DNA of 64,000 nucleotides from a bacterium 1xD42-67 (GCA_003612335.1 RAYO01000010.1:62001-126000); one strand, 5' to 3'; shown: positions 33,070 through 43,263, numbered from the stretch's first letter. The notes: a model not told the origin generated them from the letters alone. Translations and numbers: made by a program.

Positions 33070-33825
33070 ATGACCATAGAAGAATGCCGGGAACATCTGC
33101 CCAAGGGCTGGACGGAGCTGATCCAGCAGGACCCGCTTCTGAAGGAAATTTTTGACGAGCATGAGTATGACCTGGAGCAGGAGGCGGTGCCCCCCTTCCT
33201 GATCCAGGAGCTGCGGGGCGGCGACCTGGACCGCCTGCGGCCCATCCTGGCCCTGTACGGCCAGCCGGGGCTGGACATGCTCCAGGGGCTGCTGGAGATC
33301 GACGAGGCCAGCCGGGACACCGCCACCTGCGTGTCCCCCACCGGCCAGACCGCCTACGCCGCCTACTTCTTCGCCCGGTTCTCGGAGGAGAACAAACAGG
33401 CCGCCATCAACGCCGCCCGGACCTATGTCAAGGCCATCGACCGCATCTATGTGGAGGAATTTGACGAGGACCCGCCCTTGGATGAAAACGCCAGCATCGA
33501 ATTTCTCGCCGGTCAGGAGGGCCGGGACTTTGAAGAGCAGGTTCGCCAGGTGTGGATCACGGGAGAGGGCATCCAAACGGTGGACCTGGACGAGCTGACC
33601 GAGTGGTATCAGGAGGATCTGCAATACCGGAAGGGCTGCGAGGATATTGACCTGATGTCCGAAGCCCTGTACCACATCAGCTGCGACTACGACCTGTCCC
33701 ATTATCTCCAGTGGCCTATGTACGACACCCAACGGGAAAACCCCTTCCACGGCTACTTTGACTTGTGGAAAATGGGCCTGAATATCTACTTCCCTGCCCG
33801 GGACCGGGTGGTGCTGGTGGGCTGA
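33070..33825 (+). CDS. Uncharacterised protein on the T-box/ileS transcript
   Basis: Not recognised. 251 residues, acidic, no signal peptide or membrane segment, likely cytoplasmic. Helical N-terminal half (GQPGLDMLQGLLEIDEASRD), then an aromatic, Asp-rich C-terminal half (HISCDYDLSHYLQWPMYD). It begins 61 bases after the YwqG-like gene, behind AGAGGAGG, and ends 12 bases before the next gene. Composition and neighbours recall immunity proteins of polymorphic toxin systems, but no such motif can be named. Confidence 0.7.
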   Translation: MTIEECREHLPKGWTELIQQDPLLKEIFDEHEYDLEQEAVPPFLIQELRGGDLDRLRPILALYGQPGLDMLQGLLEIDEASRDTATCVSPTGQTAYAAYFFARFSEENKQAAINAARTYVKAIDRIYVEEFDEDPPLDENASIEFLAGQEGRDFEEQVRQVWITGEGIQTVDLDELTEWYQEDLQYRKGCEDIDLMSEALYHISCDYDLSHYLQWPMYDTQRENPFHGYFDLWKMGLNIYFPARDRVVLVG

Positions 33826-33837
33826 AAGGGGACTCGT

Positions 33838-34341
33838 ATGGACATCAAACTATTGGATACCCCGGAAAAATTTCGGCCCATGGCGGAGGAGCTTGTTCCG
33901 CCCCTGGTGGAGCTGCTGAAAGCCCGGAATGGCCTGGAGCGGGAAATACAGGAGCGTTTCCAGGCCCTGGAGGCAGAAAAACCGGCGCTGGGCCTGCCCA
34001 AAAACCAGATGCACCCCGATGACCCGGCGCTGTGGGAGGATTACCGCCGCCGGTATCTGGAGCTGGTGGAGCCCCAATGCGTCCCCGGCCTGCTGAAGTA
34101 CGGCGCAGCCGGGAGCTGCGGCAAGCCCGCCCGGTACGATCCCCTCTTTGACGACCCGGAGGGGCAGGTGATCTTCACCATGAAAAGCGCCAAAAAAGCT
34201 GTTGTGGAGACCACCTGCCGGAAAACCTGGGAATACCGCTATCGCTTTACGCTGAAGCCCTCCGAGGACGGCTGGCTGATCGCCGGAGTAGAGTACAGGC
34301 TCGGCGGCGAGAACAGCTGGCACACGGAGCACTATGTATAA
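33838..34341 (+). CDS. Uncharacterised protein, possibly NTF2-like, upstream of ileS
   Basis: Not recognised with certainty. 167 residues: a charged helical N-terminal half with Glu/Arg-rich heptads (ARNGLEREIQERFQALEAEK), then a beta-rich C-terminal part (AVVETTCRKTWEYRYRFTL, DGWLIAGVEYRL) that resembles the sheet of small NTF2-fold proteins. It lies 32 bases before ileS on the same T-box transcript. Function unknown. Confidence 0.7.
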   Translation: MDIKLLDTPEKFRPMAEELVPPLVELLKARNGLEREIQERFQALEAEKPALGLPKNQMHPDDPALWEDYRRRYLELVEPQCVPGLLKYGAAGSCGKPARYDPLFDDPEGQVIFTMKSAKKAVVETTCRKTWEYRYRFTLKPSEDGWLIAGVEYRLGGENSWHTEHYV

Positions 34342-34373
34342 CAAAACACACTAAATCAAAGGAGTCATACAAC

Positions 34374-37151
34374 ATGGATTACAACAAGACCATCAATCTG
34401 CCAAAAACCGACTTCCCCATGCGGGCGGGACTGCCCGCCCGGGAGCCCGACATGCTCAAGCGCTGGGAGGACATGGACCTCTACCACGAGCTGCTGAAGA
34501 AGAATGAAGGAAAACCCCTTTACAGCCTCCACGACGGCCCTCCCTTCTCCAACGGCGCCCTGCACATGGGCCACGCCCTGAACAAGTCCATCAAGGACTT
34601 CATCACCCGCGCCGCCGCCATGCGGGGCTATCTCACCCCCTACATCCCCGGCTGGGACAACCACGGGATGCCCATCGAGAGCGCCATCATCAAGCAGAAC
34701 AAGCTCAACCGCAAGGCCATGTCGGTGGCCGAGTTCCGCACCGCCTGCCACGAGTTCGCCCAGCACTATGTGGACGTACAGCGTGAGGGCTTCAAGCGGA
34801 TGGGGGTCATCGGCGACTGGGAGAACCCCTACCTCACCATGTCCCCCGGCTTCGAGGCGGAAGAGGTCAAAATTTTCGGGGCCATGTACAAGAATGGCTA
34901 TATCTACAAGGGCCTCAAGCCGGTGTACTGGTGCCCCCACGACGAGACCGCCCTGGCCGAGGCGGAGATCGAGTATCAGGACGACCCGGTGACCACCGTC
35001 TACGTCAAATTCCAGGTGAAGGACGACCAGGGCAAGCTGGGGCAGTACGGCGATGTGTCGAAGATGTACTTCCTCATCTGGACCACCACCATCTGGACCC
35101 TGCCCGGCAACCTGGCCATCGCCCTCCACCCCCGGGACAGCTATGTGCTGGTAAAGGCGGACAATGGGGAGATGTATATCCTGGCCGAGGCCCTCCGGGA
35201 CAAGGTCATGAAGGTGGGCGGCATTGAGAACTACGAGACCGTCGCCACCTTCACCGGCTCCGATTTTGAGTATATGCTGGCCCAGCACCCCTTCCTGGAC
35301 AAGACCAGCCAGCTGTGTACCGCCGAGTACGTCACCATGGACAGCGGTACCGGCTGCGTCCACACCGCCCCCGGCTTCGGCGCGGACGACTACGAGACCT
35401 GCAAGCGGTACAAGATCGAGATGGTAGTGCCCGTGGACGACCGGGGCCGCCACACCGACTACGCCGGCAAATACGCCGGCATGAAGACCGAGGAGAGCAA
35501 CCCCGTCATCCTGGCCGACATGAAGGAGAGCGGAGCCCTGTTCGCCTCTGAGGACATCGTCCACTCCTACCCCCACTGCTGGCGGTGCAAGAAGCCCATC
35601 ATCTTCCGGGCCACCCCCCAGTGGTTCTGCTCGGTGGAGTCCTTCAAGGACGCGGCCGTCGCCGCCTGCGAGGAGGTACGCTGGGTCCCCGGCTGGGGCA
35701 TCGACCGGATGAAGTCCATGATCCAGGAGCGCTCCGACTGGTGTATCAGCCGTCAGCGCCGGTGGGGCCTGCCCATCCCGGTGTTCTACTGCGGGGACTG
35801 CGGCAAGCCCATCTGCACCGACGAGACCATCGCCGCCGTGAGCAAGCTGTTTGGCGAGAAGGGCTCCAACGCCTGGTATGAGATGGATGCGGCGGATATC
35901 CTCCCCGAAAACTTCACCTGCCCCCACTGCGGCAAGTCCGCCGGCTTCACCAAGGAGGAGGACACCCTGGACGGCTGGTTCGACTCCGGCTCCACCCACT
36001 TCGCCTCCATGCAGAAGGACCAGGGCTTCTGGCCCGCCACCGTCTACATGGAGGGTCTGGACCAGTACCGCGGGTGGTTCCAGTCCTCCCTGCTCACCGC
36101 CGTGGGCGCTCTGGGCAAGGGGGCTCCCTTCAAGGAGTGCGTCACCCACGGCTGGACGGTGGACGGCGAGGGCAAAGCTATGCACAAGTCCCTGGGCAAC
36201 GGCGTAGACCCCGCCGACATCTTCAAGAAGTACGGCGCCGACCTGATCCGCCTGTGGGCCGGCTCCGCCGACTACCACGTGGACGTGCGCTGCTCCGACA
36301 ACATCTTCAAGCAGCTCTCCCAGAACTACCTGAAATTCCGCAACACCGCCCGGTACTGCCTGGGCAACCTGGACGGCTTCGACCCCAACGATCTGGTCAA
36401 GCCGGAGGAGATGGCGGAGCTGGACCGCTGGGCTGTCACCAAGCTGAACCGGCTCATTGAGAAGTGCTTCGCCGCCTATGACGACTACGAGTTCCATGTG
36501 GTCAGCCACGCCATCAACGACTTCTGTGTGGTGGAGCTGTCCTCCTTCTATCTGGACATCATCAAGGACCGGCTGTACTGCGAGGAGAAGGACTCTACCC
36601 TCCGCCGTTCCGCCCAGACCGCCCTGTTCCTCATCCTGGACACCATCACCAAGCTGTTCGCCCCCATCCTGGCCTTCACCTGCGACGAGATCTGGCTGGC
36701 TATGCCCCACCGGGACGGCGACGACCCCCGGAACGTTCTGCTGAACGAGATGAACAAACCCTTCGCCCAGTATGCCCTGGATGACGCGGCCATGGAGCGT
36801 TGGGAGGAAATCATTCAGCTCCGGGACGTGGTCAACGCCGAGCTGGAGAAAGCCCGGAACGAGAAGAAGATCGGCAAGAGCCTGGAAGCCAAGGTTATCT
36901 TGGGCCTTCGGAAAGAGGACGCTTTCTTTGCCGAAATGGATCAGGAGGAGCTGGCCGACATCCTCATCGTTTCTCAGGTTGAGACGGAGATGGTTGACCT
37001 CACCGTTGCCAACGTAGAGCCCGCCGCAGGCCAGAAGTGCGAGCGGTGCTGGAAGGTGCTGCCCACCGTGGGCTCCGACAGCAAGCACCCCACCCTCTGC
37101 CCCCGGTGCGTCCGCGTCGTCGCAAAGTCCATTTCCTTCGAGGCACTCTAA
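34374..37151 (+). CDS. ileS: Isoleucyl-tRNA synthetase
   Basis: 925 residues. Class I signatures: HMGH (64-67, the HIGH motif) within PPFSNGALHMGHALNKSI, and AMHKSLGN (about 602-609, the KMSKS motif). The editing domain lies between them, and the C-terminal zinc finger is CERCWKVLP...CPRCVRVV. Charges tRNA-Ile. Its expression is presumably set by the Ile T-box about 2.4 kb upstream, with three genes in between; no second T-box or strong promoter is seen directly before it. Confidence 0.98.
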   Translation: MDYNKTINLPKTDFPMRAGLPAREPDMLKRWEDMDLYHELLKKNEGKPLYSLHDGPPFSNGALHMGHALNKSIKDFITRAAAMRGYLTPYIPGWDNHGMPIESAIIKQNKLNRKAMSVAEFRTACHEFAQHYVDVQREGFKRMGVIGDWENPYLTMSPGFEAEEVKIFGAMYKNGYIYKGLKPVYWCPHDETALAEAEIEYQDDPVTTVYVKFQVKDDQGKLGQYGDVSKMYFLIWTTTIWTLPGNLAIALHPRDSYVLVKADNGEMYILAEALRDKVMKVGGIENYETVATFTGSDFEYMLAQHPFLDKTSQLCTAEYVTMDSGTGCVHTAPGFGADDYETCKRYKIEMVVPVDDRGRHTDYAGKYAGMKTEESNPVILADMKESGALFASEDIVHSYPHCWRCKKPIIFRATPQWFCSVESFKDAAVAACEEVRWVPGWGIDRMKSMIQERSDWCISRQRRWGLPIPVFYCGDCGKPICTDETIAAVSKLFGEKGSNAWYEMDAADILPENFTCPHCGKSAGFTKEEDTLDGWFDSGSTHFASMQKDQGFWPATVYMEGLDQYRGWFQSSLLTAVGALGKGAPFKECVTHGWTVDGEGKAMHKSLGNGVDPADIFKKYGADLIRLWAGSADYHVDVRCSDNIFKQLSQNYLKFRNTARYCLGNLDGFDPNDLVKPEEMAELDRWAVTKLNRLIEKCFAAYDDYEFHVVSHAINDFCVVELSSFYLDIIKDRLYCEEKDSTLRRSAQTALFLILDTITKLFAPILAFTCDEIWLAMPHRDGDDPRNVLLNEMNKPFAQYALDDAAMERWEEIIQLRDVVNAELEKARNEKKIGKSLEAKVILGLRKEDAFFAEMDQEELADILIVSQVETEMVDLTVANVEPAAGQKCERCWKVLPTVGSDSKHPTLCPRCVRVVAKSISFEAL

Positions 37152-37188
37152 AGAGTACCTCTCACTGCATTTCCTTGCTCCGCCGCTT

Positions 37189-37223
37189 CCAACCGCGACC
37201 CGCTCCGCTGGGCTCGCGGTTGG
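37189..37223. repeat. Inverted repeat after ileS
   Basis: CCAACCGCGA (37189-37198) and TCGCGGTTGG (37214-37223) form a 10-bp stem around a 15-base loop. No T run follows, so it is not a terminator by itself. It may be a dispersed repeat or an mRNA-stability hairpin in the 3' untranslated region. Confidence 0.55.
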
Positions 37224-37280
37224 GGACCGCTTTCGACGGCTTTCCTGGGTGCCCGCAGTCGAAGTCGAATAAAACAAACA

Positions 37281-37317
37281 CCGCCCGGCGCAAAAAACTG
37301 CGCCGGGCGGGGCTTTT
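37281..37317 (+). terminator. ileS terminator
   Basis: CCGCCCGGCGCA (37281-37292) pairs with TGCGCCGGGCGG (37299-37310) around an A-rich loop, then GGCTTTT. Confidence 0.9.
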
Positions 37318-37385
37318 GGCGTATCAAGAAAGCGTTAAAAAAACGGCCAGCCTGTTGATATCCTGAACATCTTGGAGCGGGCCCC

Positions 37386-37414
37386 TTTCCAGCCCTTGAC
37401 ATGGGTGCTATAAT
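37386..37414 (+). promoter_or_regulatory. ATP synthase operon promoter
   Basis: Consensus TATAAT (37409-37414) with an extended TG one base upstream. TTTCCA (37386-37391) lies at 17-bp spacing as a weak -35. A closer TTGACA at 37396 is only 7 bp away and cannot be its partner. Confidence 0.7.
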
Positions 37415-37495
37415 ATCGAAGAACACCGCAGGGAGCGGGGAGGCGTCCGCTCTGTCGGGAGGGGCGCCTACGACTATGGAGAGAAGGGATGCTTG

Positions 37496-38296
37496 ATGAA
37501 ACAACACAAAAAGGGCCTGGCGCTGTGGCTGGCAGCGATCCTGCTCCTGTTGGCCGGCGCACTGCTCACCGGGTCGCCGGGCCGGACGGAGAGCGTGCAG
37601 GCCGCTATGCGGGACGCCGTGCTCCACGATGTGAACCGGATCGGTCTGTTCGGTCTGGGGGATGTGAGCCCCGGCCTGATCTCCGCCTTCGTGGTGACGG
37701 CTTTCCTGCTGATCCTGGCGGTCTGTCTCCGCCTCTTCGTCATCCCCAAGTTCCAATACGTCCCGGGAAAGCTCCAGCTCCTGCTGGAGGAGTGGGTGGG
37801 CCTGTTCGATAGGATGGCCCGGGGCAGCAGCCCCCACCGCCACAGCTTTTTGGGCGTGTATATCTTTTCCGCCGGTACTTATATCTTCGTGGGCACCCTC
37901 TTCGAGCTGCTGGGGCTCCAGGGGATCACCGTCCATGGCCACCCCATCACCCTGCCCGCCCCCCTGTCCGACGTGAACGCCGCCATCGCCCTGGGCACCC
38001 TGTCCTATCTGTTCATCCTGGCCGGCGGGATCGTGGGCAACGGGGCAAGAGGGATGGGCAAGACCCTGAAGGAGTTCTCCCTGCCCCTCTCTATGAGCTT
38101 CCGTCTCTTCGGCGCTCTGCTCAGCGGCCTGCTGGTGACGGAGCTGGTCTATTATTTCGTCAGTCTGAGCTTCGTCCTGCCGGTGGTGGTGGGGGTGCTG
38201 TTCACCCTGCTCCACGCCCTGATCCAGACCTACGTGCTCACCATGCTGACAGCGATGTACTACGGCGAGGTGTCTGAACGGCCCCACAAGGCCTGA
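37496..38296 (+). CDS. atpB: F-type ATP synthase subunit a
   Basis: 266 residues, membrane subunit that carries the half channels of Fo. The key helix shows SMSFRLFGALLSGLLVTELV with the essential Arg (about 202); the Asn common after RLFG is Ala here. The N-terminal hydrophobic segment LALWLAAILLLLAGALL may be a signal anchor. The start is ATG 37496 after AAGGGA; a TTG lies one codon earlier. First gene of the operon; no atpI precedes it. Confidence 0.93.
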   Translation: MKQHKKGLALWLAAILLLLAGALLTGSPGRTESVQAAMRDAVLHDVNRIGLFGLGDVSPGLISAFVVTAFLLILAVCLRLFVIPKFQYVPGKLQLLLEEWVGLFDRMARGSSPHRHSFLGVYIFSAGTYIFVGTLFELLGLQGITVHGHPITLPAPLSDVNAAIALGTLSYLFILAGGIVGNGARGMGKTLKEFSLPLSMSFRLFGALLSGLLVTELVYYFVSLSFVLPVVVGVLFTLLHALIQTYVLTMLTAMYYGEVSERPHKA

Positions 38297-38335
38297 CTGC
38301 CCGGCCGATCTGATGTTATTTGGAGGTAATCTGCC

Positions 38336-38713
38336 ATGAACAAGCTGACTCGAATGAAAAAGATCCACGCATCCATCCTGGCCCTGCTCCTGGCCCTGGC
38401 CCTTGCGGTCCCCGCCTTTGCCGCCGCAGCCCCCAGCGGGGACGCCCCGGCAGACACCACGGCCGCTGAGGAACAGGACGGTGGCTCCATCATCGGCATG
38501 AAGTCCATCGCCGCCGGCCTGGCCATCGGCCTGGCCGCCTGCGGTGGTGGCATCGGCATGGGCCTGGCTACCGCCAAGTCGGCGGAGGGCATCTCCCGTC
38601 AGCCTGAGGCCGAGGGCAAGATCCGGACCATGATGATGCTGGGCTTGGTCTTCATCGAGACGGCCATCATCTACGCCCTGCTGGTGGTCATCCTGATCAT
38701 CTTCGTATTGTAA
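38336..38713 (+). CDS. atpE: F-type ATP synthase subunit c with N-terminal signal-peptide-like extension
   Basis: 125 residues instead of the usual 70-90. Residues 52-125 are a normal hairpin of two helices with the RQP loop (88-90) and the ion-binding Glu108 in [12 protein letters not shown]. Residues 1-50 form a basic, hydrophobic segment ending in VPAFAAAAP, a convincing signal peptide, plus a short acidic stretch. The residue aligned with the sodium-binding Gln of known Na+ c-rings is Met75, which argues for protons; Tyr113 is kept. Confidence 0.93.
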   Translation: MNKLTRMKKIHASILALLLALALAVPAFAAAAPSGDAPADTTAAEEQDGGSIIGMKSIAAGLAIGLAACGGGIGMGLATAKSAEGISRQPEAEGKIRTMMMLGLVFIETAIIYALLVVILIIFVL

Positions 38714-38728
38714 AGGCAGGTGGAGGAG

Positions 38729-39214
38729 ATGCCGCTGAATATCGACCTGCAGCAGATCCTGCTGCACTGGATGAATCTGGCCATCCTCACCGGCGGACTG
38801 TACTTCCTGCTGTATCAGCCGGTGAAGAAGTTCATGGAGGAGCGGGAGGAACACTACCGCAGCCTGGATGAGGAGGCCGCCGCAAAGCTGGCCCAGGCCG
38901 AGCAGGTCCGTGCCGAGTACCAGGCCAAGCTGGACGGAGCCGACGAGGAGATCCGTCAGGCCAGGGCCAAGGCCCAGCAGTCCGCCCAGCAGTCCGCCCA
39001 GGCCCTGCTGGATCAGGCCCAGGCCCAGGCCAAACAGATCGTGGCCCACGCTCGGGCCGACGCGGAGCACAGCCGGGAGCAGGTCTTGAAGGAATCCCAG
39101 CGGGAGCTGCGCCGGCTGGCCACTGCCGCCACCAAGAAGCTGGCCTTCCAGGCCGACCCCTTCGACCAGTTCCTGGACTTAGCAGAGGGAGGAGACAAGC
39201 ATGAGGACAGCTAG
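38729..39214 (+). CDS. atpF: F-type ATP synthase subunit b
   Basis: 161 residues. One membrane helix (about 10-28, WMNLAILTGGLYFLLYQPV) is followed by a long Ala/Gln/Glu-rich coiled coil (about 40-140), the outer stalk. ATG 38729 is taken as start; GTG 38720 is possible. The C-terminal tail ends normally, without a delta domain fused to it, which matters because no separate delta gene follows. It overlaps the next gene by 14 bases. Confidence 0.93.
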   Translation: MPLNIDLQQILLHWMNLAILTGGLYFLLYQPVKKFMEEREEHYRSLDEEAAAKLAQAEQVRAEYQAKLDGADEEIRQARAKAQQSAQQSAQALLDQAQAQAKQIVAHARADAEHSREQVLKESQRELRRLATAATKKLAFQADPFDQFLDLAEGGDKHEDS

Positions 39215-40961
39215 AGGGAAGCTGACAGCGGAGCTGCGCAGCGCCAAGTCCCCCACTGAGGAACAGCTCCAGCGGTTCGGCGCCTTCCTGGCCCGGACCT
39301 ATCAGCGCAAGGTCCCCCTGCGCTGGGAGGAGGACCCCTCCCTCAAATCCGGATTCCGCCTGCAGGTGGGCTCCGACGTCTATGACTGGACCCTCAACGG
39401 CCGGGTCCGGCAGTTCCAGGACTACCTGCGCCAGATCCAGCCCGGCCAGGAGGACCTGCTGCCCCTGATGCACCAGGCCGTGGCCGACTGGGAGCTGGCC
39501 ATCGTCCCCGAGGAGACCGGCGAGGTGCTGACGGTGGACGGCGAGATCGCCACTGTCAGCGGGCTGGACCATATCCAATATGGAGAGGTGGTCCTCTTCC
39601 CCTCGGGGATCCGGGGGATGGTCCAGGACCTGCGCCGGAAGGAGCTGAGCTGCATCCTCTTCGGCAGCGGAGAGGAGATCTCGGCGGGCAGTCTGGTCCG
39701 CCGCACCAAAAAGACCGCCGGGATGCCGGTGGGCGACGATTTCCTGGGCCGGGTGGTAGACGCCCTGGGCGTCCCCATCGACGGGAAGGGCCGCATCCAG
39801 GCGGAGGGCTATCTGCCCATCGAGTCCCCCGCCCCTGGGATCCTGGACCGCCAGCCGGTGGACACCCCTATGGAGACCGGCCTGCTGGCCATCGACTCCA
39901 TGTTCCCCATCGGCCGGGGCCAGCGGGAGCTGATCATCGGCGACCGCCAGACAGGCAAGACCGCCATCGCCCTGGACACCATCCTGAACCAGAGGGGGAA
40001 GGATGTGGTGTGCATCTATGTGGCCATCGGCCAGAAGACCAGCTCGGTGGCCCAGTTGGTGGAGAACCTGTCCCGCCGGGGGGCCATGGAATACACCTGC
40101 GTGGTCAGCGCCCCGGCCAGCGCCTCCGCCGCCCTGCAGTACATCGCCCCTTACGCCGGCTGCGCCCTGGGGGAGCACTTCATGCGCCGGGGGCGGGACG
40201 TGCTCATCGTCTATGACGACCTGAGCAAGCACGCCATCGCCTACCGGGCCCTGAGCCTTCTGCTGGAGCGGTCCCCTGGGCGGGAAGCCTACCCCGGCGA
40301 CGTGTTCTACCTCCACTCCCGGCTGCTGGAACGGGCCGCCCACCTCAGCGACGAGCTGGGCGGGGGCAGCATGACCGCCCTGCCCATCGTGGAGACCCAG
40401 GCGGGGGACGTGTCCGCCTATATCCCCACCAACATCATCTCCATCACCGACGGACAGATCTTTTTAGAGCAGGACTTGTTCTTCGCCGGCCAGCGCCCCG
40501 CGGTCAACGTGGGCCTGTCCGTCTCCCGGGTGGGGGGCGACGCCCAGACCAAGGCCATGAAGTCCGCCGCCGGGCCCCTGCGCCTGGAGCTGGCCCAGTA
40601 TCGGGAGATGGAGGTGTTCACCCAATTCTCCAGCGACCTGGATGAGGCCACCAAGCGCCAGCTGGCCTATGGCCAGGGGCTCATGCGCCTGCTGCGCCAG
40701 CCCCAGTGCTCCCCCTGGTCCCTGCACCAGCAGGTGATCCTCCTGGTCACCGCCATGGACCGCGTGATGCAGGACGTCCCCCTGGACCAGCTGGAGCGGT
40801 TCCGCGCCGGCCTGCTCTCCGCACTGGAGGAGGATGCCCCCGACCTGTGCCGCCGAATCGACATGACCGGCCTGCTCTCCGCCGACGACCGGGGAGAGAT
40901 CCTGGCCCTGGCCAGAGCCTTCCTGGAGGACTTCCAGTCCGGCAGGGAACGGGGGGCATGA
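39201..40961 (+). CDS. atpA: ATP synthase delta (C-terminal domain)-alpha fusion protein
   Basis: 586 residues, about 80 longer than normal alpha. Residues about 8-75 match the C-terminal, b-binding part of delta: PTEEQLQRFGAFLARTYQRK and DPSLKSGFRLQVGSDVYD, then NGRVRQFQDYLRQ. A complete alpha subunit follows from about residue 80 (VADWELAIVPEETGEVL, Walker A GDRQTGKT at 247-254, VGLSVSRVGGDAQTKAM). GGAGGAG before the ATG fits one continuous product. The N-terminal six-helix part of delta is absent here and elsewhere in the operon. An internal ATG (39468) is 14 bases from AGGAGG and would cut into alpha's N-terminus. Confidence 0.93.
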   Translation: MRTARGKLTAELRSAKSPTEEQLQRFGAFLARTYQRKVPLRWEEDPSLKSGFRLQVGSDVYDWTLNGRVRQFQDYLRQIQPGQEDLLPLMHQAVADWELAIVPEETGEVLTVDGEIATVSGLDHIQYGEVVLFPSGIRGMVQDLRRKELSCILFGSGEEISAGSLVRRTKKTAGMPVGDDFLGRVVDALGVPIDGKGRIQAEGYLPIESPAPGILDRQPVDTPMETGLLAIDSMFPIGRGQRELIIGDRQTGKTAIALDTILNQRGKDVVCIYVAIGQKTSSVAQLVENLSRRGAMEYTCVVSAPASASAALQYIAPYAGCALGEHFMRRGRDVLIVYDDLSKHAIAYRALSLLLERSPGREAYPGDVFYLHSRLLERAAHLSDELGGGSMTALPIVETQAGDVSAYIPTNIISITDGQIFLEQDLFFAGQRPAVNVGLSVSRVGGDAQTKAMKSAAGPLRLELAQYREMEVFTQFSSDLDEATKRQLAYGQGLMRLLRQPQCSPWSLHQQVILLVTAMDRVMQDVPLDQLERFRAGLLSALEEDAPDLCRRIDMTGLLSADDRGEILALARAFLEDFQSGRERGA

Positions 40962-40962
40962 T

Positions 40963-41853
40963 ATGGCCGGGACCAAAGAGATCAAGAGCCACATCGAGAG
41001 CGTTCGGGAGACCCGAAAGATCACCAACGCCATGTATCTCATCGCCTCCACCAAGCTGCGCCGGGCCCGGGCGGAGCTGGACAACACCCGCCCCTATTTC
41101 CAGGCCCTGCGCAGCGAGATCAAACGGATCTTCCGCACCGCCACCGACGTGGACAGCCGCTATTTCTTCCCCGCCGGCGACGATTCCCCTCTGCCCGGGA
41201 CCTATGGCTGTCTGGTGATCACCGCCGACAAGGGGCTGGCCGGGGCATATAACCAGAACGCCATCCGAAAGGCGCTGGAGCTGCTGGACCAGCACCCGGA
41301 CACCAAGCTCTTCGTCGTGGGGGAGTTCGGCCGCCGGTCCTTCGCCCAGCGGAACATACCGATCGAGCAAAGTTTCCTGTATACCGCCCAGAACCCCACG
41401 ATGGCCCGGGCCCGTGAGATCAGCGCCCGGCTGCTGGACGGCTTCCACCGGGGGGAGCTGACCGAGATCTTCGTGGTCTACACCGATATGGCCGGCGCCA
41501 TGTCCTTCCAGGCCAAGTCCGCCCGGCTGCTGCCCTTCCACAGGACCTATTTCGCTGCCGACGGGGAACGGACGGCGCAGGAGCCCTTCGAGCTCTTCCC
41601 CAACGCCGGGGCGGTGCTGGACAACATGATGCCCAGCTATGTCTCCGGCTTCATCTACAGCGCTCTGATCGACAGCTTCTGCTGTGAGCAGAACGCCCGG
41701 ATGAGCGCCATGGACAGCGCCGACCAGAACGCAGAGAAGCTGCTGGGCGACCTGTCGCTGGAGTATAACCGGGTCCGCCAGTCGGCCATCACCCAGGAGA
41801 TCACCGAGATCTCCGCCGGGGCCAGGGCCCAGCGCCAAAAGAAAGGAAGATGA
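40963..41853 (+). CDS. atpG: F-type ATP synthase subunit gamma
   Basis: 296 residues, the central rotor shaft. The N-terminal helix has KEIKSHIESVRETRKITNAM, and the C-terminal helix SLEYNRVRQSAITQEITEI is the other half of the coiled coil. GCLVITADKGLAGAYN lies in the Rossmann-like middle. It starts one base after the delta-alpha stop. Confidence 0.96.
   Translation: MAGTKEIKSHIESVRETRKITNAMYLIASTKLRRARAELDNTRPYFQALRSEIKRIFRTATDVDSRYFFPAGDDSPLPGTYGCLVITADKGLAGAYNQNAIRKALELLDQHPDTKLFVVGEFGRRSFAQRNIPIEQSFLYTAQNPTMARAREISARLLDGFHRGELTEIFVVYTDMAGAMSFQAKSARLLPFHRTYFAADGERTAQEPFELFPNAGAVLDNMMPSYVSGFIYSALIDSFCCEQNARMSAMDSADQNAEKLLGDLSLEYNRVRQSAITQEITEISAGARAQRQKKGR

Positions 41854-43262
<1,409 letters not shown>

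Positions 43263-43263
<1 letters not shown>

Noticed and set aside
34365-37277. 970-residue open frame on the minus strand opposite ileS
   Set aside because: It is the complement of a strongly conserved synthetase, has low-complexity Gly/Val/His-rich sequence and no ribosome site. High GC keeps the antisense frame open.
37396-37414. TTGACA-TATAAT pair before atpB
   Set aside because: Only 7 bp separate the two hexamers, too short for a promoter; TTTCCA at 17 bp is the more likely -35.
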